From NCBI RefSeq assembly GCF_025947185.1, contig NZ_CP110001.1, positions 4,588,001-4,652,000 on the forward strand: 64,000 nucleotides of DNA, in the 5' to 3' direction. Below the pieces are notes generated by a model, which was not told the origin of the DNA, searched no databases, and saw only the letters and a program-made list of their open reading frames with translations. Shown piece by piece: positions 10,482 through 19,078 of the stretch (the first letter of the stretch is position 1; each line of letters begins with the position of its first letter). A program made the translations under genes and the position numbers. This stretch comes from Flavobacterium sp. N2038 (GTDB lineage Bacteria; Bacteroidota; Bacteroidia; Flavobacteriales; Flavobacteriaceae).

Positions 10482-11109
10482 ACTGCAATATATTTCACAA
10501 GGAAATACAATCGAAGAGCAATTATACAACATTCAACAGGCACTTGATGCCGGATGTGATTGGGTGCAGATGCGGTTTAAAGATCAGTCAGCTAAAAGTA
10601 CTTTCGCCTTAGCAGAAGCGGTAAAATTTTTATGCGAAGAATACTTGGCCAATTTTATTGTAAACGACGATTTGTATCTCGCTCAGCAAATTGCTGCAGA
10701 CGGGGTTCATCTAGGACTTTCGGATATGAAAATCGATGAAGCCCGCGCCATTTTAGGCAATACCAAAATAATTGGAGGAACAGCCAACACCTTTGAAGAC
10801 ATTGAAAATCACGTAAAAAATGGATGTGATTACATTGGTCTGGGGCCATTTCGGTTTACCAGTACAAAAGAAAAGTTAAGTCCAATTTTAGGCTTATCAG
10901 GATATTTTGAGATTCTTCAAAAACTAAAAAAGAATAAAATCAAGGTTCCGGTTTTTGCCATTGGAGGCATCACATTAAAAGATATAAATCCGTTAATGGA
11001 GACTGGAATCTACGGAATTGCAGTTTCCGGGATCATTACGGAAAGTGATGAAAAAGAAAAATTAATTCAACAACTCAACGAAAAACTATATGCAAACGTC
11101 ATTGTTTAA
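10471..11109 (+). CDS. thiE: thiamine phosphate synthase ThiE
   Basis: 212 residues. ThiE joins HMP-PP and thiazole phosphate to thiamine phosphate. All expected motifs are present in order: [17 protein letters not shown] (the NDD pair that binds Mg-pyrophosphate), [23 protein letters not shown] and VFAIGGI. This contrasts with the degenerate paralogue at 9145. It overlaps thiD by 11 bases and thiG by 20 bases, within a tightly packed stretch of the operon. Confidence 0.95.
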   Translation: MYNKLQYISQGNTIEEQLYNIQQALDAGCDWVQMRFKDQSAKSTFALAEAVKFLCEEYLANFIVNDDLYLAQQIAADGVHLGLSDMKIDEARAILGNTKIIGGTANTFEDIENHVKNGCDYIGLGPFRFTSTKEKLSPILGLSGYFEILQKLKKNKIKVPVFAIGGITLKDINPLMETGIYGIAVSGIITESDEKEKLIQQLNEKLYANVIV

Positions 11110-11866
11110 TATTGGAGATAAAACTTTAACCTCCCGTTTGTTTTTAGGAACAGGGAAATTTGGCTCAAATGAAGAAATGGAACAAGCCATTTTAGCTTCA
11201 GAAAGCGAGTTGGTAACGGTCGCCCTAAAACGCATAGATCTCGAAACGGATACTGATGCTATTCTTTCTCATTTAAAACATCCAAAAATCAATTTACTAC
11301 CCAACACATCGGGAGCACGAAATGCAAAAGAAGCTGTTTTTGCAGCACAATTAGCACGTGAAGCACTTGAAACCAATTGGGTAAAATTAGAAATTCATCC
11401 AGATCCAAAATACTTAATGCCGGATCCACTTGAAACTTTAAAGGCTACGGAAGAACTAGCTAAGCTGGGATTTTTTGTTCTGCCTTACATTCATGCTGAT
11501 CCTGTTTTGTGTAAACATTTAGAAAATGCAGGAACTACTGCTGTAATGCCTTTAGGTTCACCCATTGGGAGCAATAAAGGCTTAAAAACGATAGATTTTC
11601 TAGAGATTATAATTGAACAAAGTAATGTTCCGGTTATTATCGATGCTGGAATTGGCGCTCCTTCGGATGCTGCAAAAGCTATGGAAATTGGTGCTGATGC
11701 TGTTTTGGTTAATACTGCAATCGCTGTTGCAGGAAATCCAAAGTTAATGGCCGAAGCATTTAAGGAAGCCGTTATTGCAGGAAGAAAAGCTTTTGAAGCC
11801 AAAATAGCCAATCAACAAAATTATGCTGTTGCCTCTAGCCCTTTGACTTCATTTTTATATGATTAA
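11090..11866 (+). CDS. thiG: thiazole synthase ThiG
   Basis: 258 residues. ThiG condenses DXP, dehydroglycine (from ThiH) and ThiS-thiocarboxylate into the thiazole. Diagnostic segments are [53 protein letters not shown] and the phosphate-binding [18 protein letters not shown]. The Schiff-base lysine (VTVALKRID region or VKLEI) is retained. Overlaps thiE by 20 bases. The partner thiH normally follows directly; here the GxxExxY cassette separates them. Confidence 0.96.
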   Translation: MQTSLFNIGDKTLTSRLFLGTGKFGSNEEMEQAILASESELVTVALKRIDLETDTDAILSHLKHPKINLLPNTSGARNAKEAVFAAQLAREALETNWVKLEIHPDPKYLMPDPLETLKATEELAKLGFFVLPYIHADPVLCKHLENAGTTAVMPLGSPIGSNKGLKTIDFLEIIIEQSNVPVIIDAGIGAPSDAAKAMEIGADAVLVNTAIAVAGNPKLMAEAFKEAVIAGRKAFEAKIANQQNYAVASSPLTSFLYD

Positions 11867-11878
11867 TTTTAATTTTCT

Positions 11879-11895
11879 CGCAGATTTGGCAGATT
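11879..11895 (+). repeat. left inverted repeat of the GxxExxY cassette
   Basis: CGCAGATTTGGCAGATT. The inverted counterpart at 12393-12409 matches at 16 of 17 positions. Together they bound the GxxExxY gene between thiG and thiH. Confidence 0.75.
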
Positions 11896-12007
11896 GAGCT
11901 GATTTATTTGAATTAAATCGTATAAAAAATAATCTGCACGATCTATGAAATATTTAAAAAAGTAAGAAATTTCATTAATTTTGATTTAGAAAATTTAAAT
12001 CAAAATT

Positions 12008-12385
12008 ATGTCAGAAAATGAAATTTCATATAAAGTTAGAGGTGCAATTTTTAAAGTTTATAACACTCTCGGTCCTGGATTATTAGAGTCCGTGTATGAA
12101 AGTGCCCTTCATTATCAATTAAAAAAAGATGGATTAACAGTAATTAAACAAATTGATTTACCTGTGAGATATGATGATATTTATTTAGATATAACTTTCA
12201 GACTAGATCTTTTGGTGGAAGACAAAGTAATCTTAGAATTAAAATCAGTAGAAGAGATAAAACCTATTCACTTTAAACAATTAAATACATATTTAAAACT
12301 GACTAACAAAAAACTTGGATTATTAGTCAATTTCAACTGCTCTAATATTCTTGAAAATATCCATCGTGTAGTTAATAAAATTTAA
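12008..12385 (+). CDS. GxxExxY family protein
   Basis: 125 residues. The family signature is seen in NTLGPGLLESVYESAL (G-L-L-E-S-V-Y). A PD-(D/E)xK-like core follows: FRLDLLVEDKVILELKSVE gives an Asp then Glu-x-Lys, as in the PDDEXK_3 family. The biological role of the family is not established; a nuclease activity is only suggested by the fold. The gene sits alone between thiG and thiH, flanked by 17-base inverted repeats that follow it closely on the 3' side, so it looks like an inserted cassette rather than a thiamine gene. It is in operon orientation and would not block transcription of thiH. Confidence 0.85.
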   Translation: MSENEISYKVRGAIFKVYNTLGPGLLESVYESALHYQLKKDGLTVIKQIDLPVRYDDIYLDITFRLDLLVEDKVILELKSVEEIKPIHFKQLNTYLKLTNKKLGLLVNFNCSNILENIHRVVNKI

Positions 12386-12392
12386 TCTGTAT

Positions 12393-12409
12393 AATCTGCA
12401 AAATCTGCG
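12393..12409 (-). repeat. right inverted repeat of the GxxExxY cassette
   Basis: AATCTGCAAAATCTGCG, whose reverse complement matches 11879-11895 at 16 of 17 bases. It starts eight bases after the GxxExxY stop codon and ends 23 bases before thiH. A related sequence (AATCTGCACGATCT) lies inside the left flank near 11931-11944. Confidence 0.75.
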
Positions 12410-12432
12410 GGAAACAAAATAAAAACAATCCA

Positions 12433-13569
12433 ATGAGCACATTCAAATCTATTTTTGAACAATATAATTGGGATAAAATTCAAACCAAAATATACAAGAC
12501 CACATCAAAAGATGTCGAACGAACTTTGGTAAAAACCAAATACAATCTTGATGATTTTTTGGTATTAATCTCCCCTATTGCCCAAAATTATTTAGAAGAA
12601 ATGGCGCAAAAATGCCATGAAATCACTAAAAAACGTTTCGGAAAAACGATTCAGATGTATGCACCGCTTTATTTAAGCAACGAATGTCAAAATATTTGCA
12701 CTTATTGTGGTTTTAGCTTAGACAATAAAATCAAAAGAAAAACACTTTCTGACACAGAAATAAAACTCGAGGTCGAAGCTTTGAAAGTTGCAGGCTTTGA
12801 TCACGTTTTATTGGTTACCGGTGAAGCAAATTACACTGTCAATATCAATTATTTCCTGAATGCAATTGCTTTAATAAAAGATAATTTTTCGATTATTTCT
12901 GTTGAAATACAACCACTGTCTACAGAAGAATATGAATGTTTACATGAAGCTGGAGTTTACTCCGTTTTAGTTTATCAGGAAACCTATCATCAGGAAGTTT
13001 ACAAAAAATACCACACTAAAGGCAAAAAATCAAATTTTGATTTTAGACTGGAAACCCCGGACCGAATTGGAACCGCAGGAATTCATAAAATTGGTTTAGG
13101 CGTTTTATTAGGTCTGGAAGACTGGAGGACAGATAGTTTTTTTAATGCTTTGCATCTTGATTATCTTCAGAAAAAATACTGGCAGACCAAATATTCTGTT
13201 TCTTTCCCTCGCCTGCGTCCCGCTGAAGGAATTATCGAACCTAATTTTATTATGGATGACAAAGATTTGACGCAGCTTATTTGTGCGTATCGCTTATGGA
13301 ATGAAGATCTCGAAATTTCAATCTCGACCCGTGAAAATGAAAAATTTAGAAATAATATCATTCCAATTGGTGTTACAAGTATGAGTGCTGGTTCTAAAAC
13401 AAATCCGGGTGGTTATGTCGTGGATCCCCAATCTTTAGAACAATTTGAAATCAGCGATGAACGCTCTGTAGAAGAAATTGCCAAAATCATCAAAAATGCT
13501 GGTTATGAACCGATCTGGAAAGATTGGGACAAAGCGTATAGTCTAAAGTTTGAAAGCCTAAAGTCATAA
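12433..13569 (+). CDS. thiH: 2-iminoacetate synthase ThiH
   Basis: 378 residues. Radical-SAM tyrosine lyase that supplies dehydroglycine to ThiG. The iron-sulfur motif Cx3Cx2C is in NECQNICTYCGFS near residue 81. QIDL-type and C-terminal blocks such as SVEIQPLSTEEY, LVYQETYHQEVY, GIHKIGLGVLLGLEDWR and SMSAGSKTNPGGY are all typical. The last nine residues (SLKFESLKS) are encoded by a repeat whose inverted partner lies downstream at about 13620-13650, so the native C-terminus may have been altered by the repeat. Confidence 0.95.
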   Translation: MSTFKSIFEQYNWDKIQTKIYKTTSKDVERTLVKTKYNLDDFLVLISPIAQNYLEEMAQKCHEITKKRFGKTIQMYAPLYLSNECQNICTYCGFSLDNKIKRKTLSDTEIKLEVEALKVAGFDHVLLVTGEANYTVNINYFLNAIALIKDNFSIISVEIQPLSTEEYECLHEAGVYSVLVYQETYHQEVYKKYHTKGKKSNFDFRLETPDRIGTAGIHKIGLGVLLGLEDWRTDSFFNALHLDYLQKKYWQTKYSVSFPRLRPAEGIIEPNFIMDDKDLTQLICAYRLWNEDLEISISTRENEKFRNNIIPIGVTSMSAGSKTNPGGYVVDPQSLEQFEISDERSVEEIAKIIKNAGYEPIWKDWDKAYSLKFESLKS

Positions 13570-13652
13570 AGCCTAAAACTTCCTCATATAATTAATTTCA
13601 ACCCTATTCAAAGACTTTCGACCTTCGACTTTTCAACTTTAAGACTAAAATT
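13538..13652. repeat. imperfect inverted repeat around the 3' end of thiH
   Basis: AGTCTAAAGTTTGAAAGCC (from 13539) recurs in imperfect inverted form as GACTTTTCAACTTTAAGACT (about 13626-13645), with further CTAAAGTCATAAAGCCTAAA-type units between. The left arm overlaps the thiH stop region. Confidence 0.55.
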
Positions 13653-13654
13653 AA

Positions 13655-14365
13655 ATGAGTATTATACAAGAATTCCTTCGATACAACAGACAAACTATTC
13701 TTCCTGAAATTGGAGATGAAGGTCAGGAAAAATTAAAAAAAGCACGAGTTTTAGTAATTGGTGCAGGCGGTTTAGGCTGTCCTATTTTACAATACATTGC
13801 AACTGCTGGAGTTGGTTTTATCGGTATTATGGATTTTGATACAATTGAAATTCACAACCTACACAGACAAATTTTATACACCGAAAATGAAATTGGACAA
13901 CAGAAATCCATTGTCGCACAAAAAGTAGTTTCAAAATTGAATCCGTTGATTGAATCCGTTGCAATTAATGAAAAATTAACTTCAGAAAATGCAGCGCAAA
14001 TTATAGAACAGTTTGATATCATCGTCGATGGTTCTGATAATTTTTCTACTCGTTATTTGGTTAACGATACTTGTGTTACACTAAAAAAGACTTTAGTTTA
14101 TGGCAGTATTTTACGATTTGAAGGACAAATTGCCGTTTTTAATCATAAGGGAAGTAAAAACCTACGCGATTTATTTCCGGAAATGCCAGATCCAAAAGAG
14201 GTTCCCAATTGTAATTTAAATGGCGTATTAGGAACTCTTCCGGGAATTATTGGAAATATGATGGCACATGAAACGCTAAAATTAATTCTCGAACTGCCTT
14301 CTTTAAAAAACGAATTAGTAATTTTTAATACACTAAACTGGAGCTTTACAAAGCTAAATTTCTAA
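13655..14365 (+). CDS. thiF: ThiF/MoeB/HesA family adenylyltransferase
   Basis: 236 residues. It adenylates the C-terminus of ThiS. The N-terminal RYNRQTILPEIGDEGQEKL, the nucleotide loop VIGAGGLGCPILQYIATAG and DGSDNFSTRYLVND are diagnostic, as is NLNGVLGTLPGIIGN. Unlike E. coli ThiF and MoeB, the zinc-binding CxxC pairs are missing: the region corresponding to the first pair reads LFPEMPDPKEVPNCN with a single Cys, and the short C-terminus has none. There is no rhodanese domain. The place in the operon supports ThiF over MoeB. The stop overlaps that of the convergent MOSC gene by 3-4 bases. Confidence 0.9.
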   Translation: MSIIQEFLRYNRQTILPEIGDEGQEKLKKARVLVIGAGGLGCPILQYIATAGVGFIGIMDFDTIEIHNLHRQILYTENEIGQQKSIVAQKVVSKLNPLIESVAINEKLTSENAAQIIEQFDIIVDGSDNFSTRYLVNDTCVTLKKTLVYGSILRFEGQIAVFNHKGSKNLRDLFPEMPDPKEVPNCNLNGVLGTLPGIIGNMMAHETLKLILELPSLKNELVIFNTLNWSFTKLNF

Positions 14366-15156
14366 AAAACAACCTCATCACCAACGCTAATAAATCCACT
14401 ATTTAAGCTCACAATATTAGTTCCAAATAATACAGAATTATTAACATTTCGGTATTTACTTAATGTTTTTAAAGGTTCCTTCTTAATAACCCCTCTCTCA
14501 GGATCATTATTAACCATAATGCATCTTCCACAGGGTTTTATGTTTTTAAACTGAACTTCTCCAATTTTAAAGGTAGTAAAATCATCTTCCTCATGAGCAT
14601 TTTGACTACTTAAGACTATATTAGGGCGGAATCTTTTTATTGTAATTTTCTCGTCTAATTTCTCATTCAAAAAATCAAGGCTTTTGCTTCCAATCAACAA
14701 ATAAGGATAACCATCGGCTAAACTTACATTGAATGTTTCTTTTAATCTTGAACTTTCATGTTTACGACCACCTGCTTTTACTATTTTTACCAGTTTACAA
14801 TCAATTCCTAAACGTTCGCTAAACCATTTAGAAGTTTGTGCGTTTACCTCAAAAACCTCGCTTTTATCCTCCCAAACATTTGAATCTATAGCTTTTTCCA
14901 GATATTCATTAATTAAAAATTCATGGGTTTGACCTTCAAAAGTAATTTTGATTTTGTCTTCTGAAATCTCAGGATAAAACTGACTCATCAGCGGATATTC
15001 ACGTTGTGTAACATGAACATTGTCATTACCAATCAACATCCATCTTCGATCATTTTCAAAACCCATTTCTTCAGCAAGAGCAGAATTTAAGCTAATACCA
15101 GCTAAACTTTTTATGGGATAAATATAAATTTCTTTTACGCTATAAACTGCACTCAT
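14362..15156 (-). CDS. MOSC domain protein (YcbX/mARC-like)
   Basis: 264 residues. N-terminal beta-barrel domain (IYIPIKSL-type start, here EIYIYPIKSLAGISLNSA, then DRRWMLIG) followed by a MOSC domain with the conserved cysteine in KPCGRCIMVNNDP. In mARC and YcbX that cysteine binds molybdenum cofactor for reduction of N-hydroxylated compounds; the same is inferred here. No ferredoxin domain is fused. Two bases separate it from aat upstream, so they form an operon. Convergent with thiF with overlapping stop codons. Confidence 0.87.
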   Translation of the reverse strand: MSAVYSVKEIYIYPIKSLAGISLNSALAEEMGFENDRRWMLIGNDNVHVTQREYPLMSQFYPEISEDKIKITFEGQTHEFLINEYLEKAIDSNVWEDKSEVFEVNAQTSKWFSERLGIDCKLVKIVKAGGRKHESSRLKETFNVSLADGYPYLLIGSKSLDFLNEKLDEKITIKRFRPNIVLSSQNAHEEDDFTTFKIGEVQFKNIKPCGRCIMVNNDPERGVIKKEPLKTLSKYRNVNNSVLFGTNIVSLNSGFISVGDEVVF

Positions 15157-15158
15157 TT

Positions 15159-15797
15159 TTATTTACTGTTTAAAATGGACATAAACTCCTCGCGATCAAT
15201 TTCGCGGCAACCTAAACTCTCTAAATGTGGATTGTAAACCTGACAATCCAGTACTTTATAATTTTCTTTTTGCAAATATAACGCTAAAGCAATGAAAGCT
15301 GTTTTGGATGCATTCGAAACCTTAGAAAACATACTCTCACCACAAAAAACATTTCCTAAATCAATTCCGTACAAGCCGCCTACTAAGTTTTCATCCAGCC
15401 AAACCTCAACAGATTTAGCTATTCCTTCCTCATTTAACTTACAATAAGCATTAATCATTTCGTCTGAAATCCAGGTACCTTCTTGTCCTTCACGCTTTAT
15501 TTGCTGACAATTTGAAATTACTTCTTTGAAGTTTTTATTAAAAGTAATTTTAAACATTTTTCGATTTAGAATGTTACGCATACTTTTAGAAATTATCAAC
15601 TCGTCCATAAACAAAACCATTCGGGGATCCGGAGCCCACCAAAGAATGGGTTCACCTTCATTAAACCATGGAAAAATTCCGCTTTTATATGCCAGTTTTA
15701 ATCTATCTGGATTTAAGTCACCACCAATCGCCAAAATTCCCTCTTCATCAGCCTCAGAAACTGGAGGAAAAAATAAATTTTCTTTTAAATAATACAT
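15159..15797 (-). CDS. aat: leucyl/phenylalanyl-tRNA--protein transferase
   Basis: 212 residues. Adds Leu or Phe to N-terminal Arg or Lys of proteins, marking them for ClpS/ClpAP degradation by the N-end rule. Conserved blocks: FPPVSEADEEGILAIGGDL, SGIFPWFNEGEPILWWAPDP, and the C-terminal VLDCQVYNPHLESLGCREI with SMFSKVSNASKTA. Start ATG at 15797. Followed two bases later by the MOSC gene. Confidence 0.94.
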   Translation of the reverse strand: MYYLKENLFFPPVSEADEEGILAIGGDLNPDRLKLAYKSGIFPWFNEGEPILWWAPDPRMVLFMDELIISKSMRNILNRKMFKITFNKNFKEVISNCQQIKREGQEGTWISDEMINAYCKLNEEGIAKSVEVWLDENLVGGLYGIDLGNVFCGESMFSKVSNASKTAFIALALYLQKENYKVLDCQVYNPHLESLGCREIDREEFMSILNSK

Positions 15798-15825
15798 ACT
15801 TTAAAATAATCAAATTTTAAATTGC

Positions 15826-15960
15826 TTCGTCAATTCGCTAGCGCTCGGGTCCAAATTCCAATTTTCAGAAGCTTGCCATTTATACAAATTACAGAACAAA
15901 CTCTAAAATAAAATTCCAAATCCCAAAACATAGTAATGAATTGGAATTTGGAATTTAATA
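15826..15960. repeat. intergenic repeat region with GGAATTTGGAATTT-type inverted repeats
   Basis: 181-base gap between DUF3127 and aat genes. It contains ATTCGCTAGCGCTCGGGTC (about 15832-15850), which recurs with one change near 38483, and copies of AAATTCCAAATCC facing GGAATTTGGAATTT (about 15944-15957). Similar pairs occur at 22605-22630 and 63112-63163. No gene is seen. Confidence 0.55.
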
Positions 15961-15978
15961 AATTGAAAATCTAACTTC

Positions 15979-16350
15979 TTAGAAAGGTAAATCGTCTGGT
16001 TCGTCGTCGTTTACGTTTGTAGCCGGAGCAAACGCTTCTGCTGCTGGCATTGCAGGTCCTTGCGCAGGAGCTTCACTTGCCAATCTTTCGATTCTCCAAC
16101 CTTGAATACTATTAAAATATCTGGTTTCTCCTTGTGGATTAACCCATTCTCTTCCTCTTAAATTGATAGAAACTTTTACTGCCTCTCCTTGTTTATAGCT
16201 GCTTAATAAATCGCATTTATCTTGTGTAAATTCGATTAAAATATGCTGTGGATACTGCTCATCTGTAGTAACTACTAATTCTCTTTTTTTGAATGCAGCA
16301 CTTACTTGTTGCTCAGGATTTACCACTTTTACTTTTCCTATAACTTCCAT
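15979..16350 (-). CDS. DUF3127 protein, OB-fold-like with an SSB-type acidic tail
   Basis: 123 residues. The body (GKVKVVNPEQQVSAAFKKRE to RYFNSIQGWRIERL) matches the DUF3127 family of Bacteroidota, which is thought to adopt an OB fold. It ends with an Ala/Pro-rich linker and the tip DDEPDDLPF, strikingly like the DDDIPF tip of single-stranded DNA-binding protein that recruits repair and replication enzymes. A role in DNA metabolism is therefore plausible but inferred. Its gene lies 31 bases downstream of the flavin reductase gene on the same strand. Confidence 0.82.
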   Translation of the reverse strand: MEVIGKVKVVNPEQQVSAAFKKRELVVTTDEQYPQHILIEFTQDKCDLLSSYKQGEAVKVSINLRGREWVNPQGETRYFNSIQGWRIERLASEAPAQGPAMPAAEAFAPATNVNDDEPDDLPF

Positions 16351-16381
16351 CTTCGTCTATAATTAATTATTGTTTCTTTTC

Positions 16382-17257
16382 TTATTTTTTAGCTAAAAGC
16401 ACTTTCCAGGCCGATGCAATATCGTCATTATTCAGATATTTTTTGGCCTCTAAATGAATTTTTTCCTGATCGTCTGAGCTTAAAACTCCTTTCACTGAAA
16501 AATTTTCCTTCACAAATATACTAACTTCTTCCTTTGTAGGCAAGGCTTCTATATTTCCTAATTTTCCGAGGTCATTCCCATTAAACACAGGGCTTTCCTT
16601 GATAAAATTTGGAATTACATCTACTCCAACGCCCAAAGTTGTAAGTGGTTTTGGCACCTCAAAAAGTCCCTGATTAGATCTTGAATACCAATTTGCACCA
16701 AGTCTTGAAACCAAATCAATTTTATGCTGATCTATCCCTCCGTTTTCGTCCAGAATAGCTTCGTGAATATGAATTTTTACTACTTCACACAAAACCAAAT
16801 TTCCCGCACCTCCTTCTGTTCCTAACGGAATAATCTGTGTAACCTTGCATTCAAACTGAACCGGAGATTCTTTAACACGATAAGGTTTTACCAAATCTGA
16901 AGGAATTTGTGTTAAACCCGCTTTTAAAAATTCGTTTACCCCCTCTGCATATTCCGTACTTGCCAGAGAAGTTTGTTGCACCAAATCATAATTCACTACA
17001 TTAATCACTACCTCTTTTGTTGCTTCAACATTGATTAAAGTATGTTTCACCGTATTATCTCGAACGCGTCTTGCAGGCGAAAAAACCAAAATTGGCGGAT
17101 TTGCACTAAATACATTAAAGAAACTAAAAGGAGATAAATTCGGAATTCCTTTTGCACTGATTGTACTGGCGAAAGCAATTGGCCTTGGCCCTATAGCACT
17201 TTGCAAATAGCCGTGTAATTTTGCCGTTGATATCTCTTTTGGATCGATACTAATCAT
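16382..17257 (-). CDS. flavin reductase family protein (FMN-binding split barrel)
   Basis: 291 residues from the ATG at 17257 (MISIDPKEISTAKLHGYLQS). A longer in-frame start at 17347 is rejected because a -7 promoter element lies between the two. The domain is shown by GPRPIAFASTISAKGIPNLS, SPFSFFNVFSANPPILVFSP and RDNTVKHTLINV, typical of FMN-binding flavin reductase-like proteins. The C-terminal 100 residues are an extension common in Bacteroidota members. Substrate and physiological partner are unknown. Confidence 0.85.
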   Translation of the reverse strand: MISIDPKEISTAKLHGYLQSAIGPRPIAFASTISAKGIPNLSPFSFFNVFSANPPILVFSPARRVRDNTVKHTLINVEATKEVVINVVNYDLVQQTSLASTEYAEGVNEFLKAGLTQIPSDLVKPYRVKESPVQFECKVTQIIPLGTEGGAGNLVLCEVVKIHIHEAILDENGGIDQHKIDLVSRLGANWYSRSNQGLFEVPKPLTTLGVGVDVIPNFIKESPVFNGNDLGKLGNIEALPTKEEVSIFVKENFSVKGVLSSDDQEKIHLEAKKYLNNDDIASAWKVLLAKK

Positions 17258-17294
17258 AATTTTTCTTTTTAACCAAACCTCATTTTGGTAAATG

Positions 17295-17302
17295 CAAAAG
17301 TA
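17295..17302 (-). promoter_or_regulatory. -7 promoter element of the flavin reductase gene
   Basis: TACTTTTG on the reverse strand is an exact TAnnTTTG match, 37 bases upstream of the ATG at 17257. A TTC triplet (reverse strand, 17322-17320) sits 17 bases upstream in the -33 position. Confidence 0.45.
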
Positions 17303-17416
17303 TAGAAATGGTTTAATTCGAAGAAATAGTTTAGGATATAAAAACAAAAATCTTTCAAGAACTGCAAAATATAAAATGCGTATATTTCGTTATATTTATA
17401 CTTCAAAAATTAGTTT

Positions 17417-18568
17417 ATGCACTTTTCTGAACGCAGAAATACAACTCGCTGGGTTATAATTCTTATTTCCTTTTTAATCATTACTTTGATTCTTTGGAAC
17501 ACCTATACTTTTTTCCAAATTTTCAAGAATGAAGAGCGTCTGAAAATGAAACTTTTTGCAAATGCACAAATTACAATCGTTAATGCTGATGAAAATACCG
17601 ATGTAGAGCTGCCGCTTCAGATTTTTAGCAATAACACTTCGATTCCTGTTGTACTAATGCTTTATGACAATGTGGTAAGTTCTAAGAATGTTCCTGATGA
17701 AATTTTGAATGACAGAAAAAAACTAAAAACTTTTTTAAAGAATTTAAGAAATGAAAATGAACCCATAACTTTTGAGTATGCCCCAGGAAAATACCAAAAA
17801 CTGTATTATGGTAACTCGGCATTACTCAATAAGCTAAAATATTACCCCATTGCCTTACTGCTAATTGTATTTCTTTGTGTTGCTTTAATTTATAATTTTT
17901 ACAAAAGCACTAAGATGGCCACGCAAAATAAACTGTGGGCTGGTATGGCAAAAGAAACAGCACATCAAATAGGTACACCCTTATCTTCACTAATTGGCTG
18001 GATTGAAATTTTAAAAACAGAGAATATTGATTCATCTATTACCTCAGAAATTGAAAAAGATATTGATCGCTTACAGACCATTACGGATCGTTTCTCAAAA
18101 ATTGGTTCTGTGCCTGTATTAGAAACTCACGATATTGTTTCGGAAACTTTACATGCATTTAAATATTTGCAGTCCCGTTTTTCAAAACAAGTTGCTTTTT
18201 CTTATCACATACCTCAAGATCCAATTCTGGTGCAAATCAACCCGATTCTTTACAGCTGGACAATTGAAAATCTGGTAAAGAATGCGATCGATGCAATGAA
18301 AGGAAAAGGATCTCTTGAACTGCAAATTGAACAAGATTCTAATCACGTAAAAATAAATGTAAAAGATTCCGGATCGGGAATTCCAAAAAAACAATTCAAA
18401 ACTATTTTTGAAACAGGTTTTACCACTAAGAAAAGAGGCTGGGGATTAGGACTTTCTTTAACAAAGAGAATTGTGGAAGAATATCATAAAGGAAACATTA
18501 AAGTTTTGCATTCTGAAATAGGAAAAGGAACTACATTTCAGATTACTTTAAATAAAAAAATGCAGTAA
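17417..18568 (+). CDS. membrane sensor histidine kinase
   Basis: 383 residues. Two membrane segments (about 12-34 and 142-161) enclose a periplasmic sensing region of roughly 105 residues. The kinase core has the H box AKETAHQIGTPLSSLIGW with the phosphorylated His at 183, the N box NLVKNAIDAM, G1 DSGSGIPKKQF, F box FETGFTTKKRGWGLGLS. H box with Gln-Ile-Gly-Thr-Pro instead of the common Glu-Ile/Leu-Arg-Thr-Pro is seen in many Bacteroidota kinases. No response regulator is adjacent, so its partner is unknown. A strong terminator overlaps the stop codon. Confidence 0.9.
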   Translation: MHFSERRNTTRWVIILISFLIITLILWNTYTFFQIFKNEERLKMKLFANAQITIVNADENTDVELPLQIFSNNTSIPVVLMLYDNVVSSKNVPDEILNDRKKLKTFLKNLRNENEPITFEYAPGKYQKLYYGNSALLNKLKYYPIALLLIVFLCVALIYNFYKSTKMATQNKLWAGMAKETAHQIGTPLSSLIGWIEILKTENIDSSITSEIEKDIDRLQTITDRFSKIGSVPVLETHDIVSETLHAFKYLQSRFSKQVAFSYHIPQDPILVQINPILYSWTIENLVKNAIDAMKGKGSLELQIEQDSNHVKINVKDSGSGIPKKQFKTIFETGFTTKKRGWGLGLSLTKRIVEEYHKGNIKVLHSEIGKGTTFQITLNKKMQ

Positions 18569-18589
18569 AATTAATTACTGCATTTTTTA
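18553..18589 (+). terminator. terminator after the histidine kinase gene
   Basis: Stem AAAAATGCAGTAA / TTACTGCATTTTT with a short A/T loop and a T run; the left arm overlaps the stop codon. A further small repeat (AGGTTGAGCGAAGTCAAAACCT, about 18601-18621, with inverted ends) lies between it and the HIT stop codon. Confidence 0.75.
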
Positions 18590-18621
18590 TTCTTTTATCA
18601 GGTTGAGCGAAGTCAAAACCT

Positions 18622-19011
18622 CTACAAATTTGCCTGAATACTTTTGGCCAGATCTTCAAACTCTTCTTTAGAAAGAGACACTTTATTATGAAAACGCATT
18701 TCATCCATATGATTTAAAGGTATCAAATGCACATGTGCATGAGGAACCTCTAATCCTACGACAGCTATTCCAACTCTTTTGCATGGAACTGTTTTTTCCA
18801 GAGCTATTGCAATTTTCTTAGAAAACTTCATTAAACCTAAATACAGTTCGTCATCCATATCAAAAATCTTATCGATTTCTTTTTTTGGAATACATAGTGT
18901 GTGTCCTTTTGCATTTGGATTTACATCTAAAAAAGCCAAAAAGTTTTCATCTTCAGCGATTTTATATGCAGGAATTTCTCCGTTTACTATTTTAGTGAAT
19001 ATACTGCTCAT
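18622..19011 (-). CDS. HIT family nucleotide-binding protein
   Basis: 129 residues. The histidine triad is VPHAHVHLIPL (H-x-H-x-H) near residue 90, with the N-terminal SIFTKIVNGEIPAYKIAED and HTLCIPKKEIDKIFD blocks typical of Hint-like nucleoside phosphoramidases and AMP-lysine hydrolases. The physiological substrate cannot be told. Lies 67 bases downstream of greA on the same strand; the gap contains inverted GTTTAACCG / CGGTTAAAC units (about 19036-19067). Confidence 0.9.
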   Translation of the reverse strand: MSSIFTKIVNGEIPAYKIAEDENFLAFLDVNPNAKGHTLCIPKKEIDKIFDMDDELYLGLMKFSKKIAIALEKTVPCKRVGIAVVGLEVPHAHVHLIPLNHMDEMRFHNKVSLSKEEFEDLAKSIQANL

Positions 19012-19035
19012 TGTTTATTGTTTAATCGTTCATCC

Positions 19036-19067
19036 GTTTAACCGATTAAACAAATAAACGGTTAAAC
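19036..19067. repeat. inverted repeat between greA and the HIT gene
   Basis: GTTTAACCG and CGGTTAAAC separated by an A/T spacer rich in further GTTTAA-type units. It could form a hairpin in the greA-HIT transcript, but there is no clear T run on the reverse strand. Confidence 0.45.
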
Positions 19068-19078
19068 AAGAAAAAAAT

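Noticed and set aside
17258..17347. Longer start of the flavin reductase
   Set aside because: A -7 promoter element sits between the two starts and the extension is rich in Phe, Tyr and Lys like translated AT-rich intergenic DNA.
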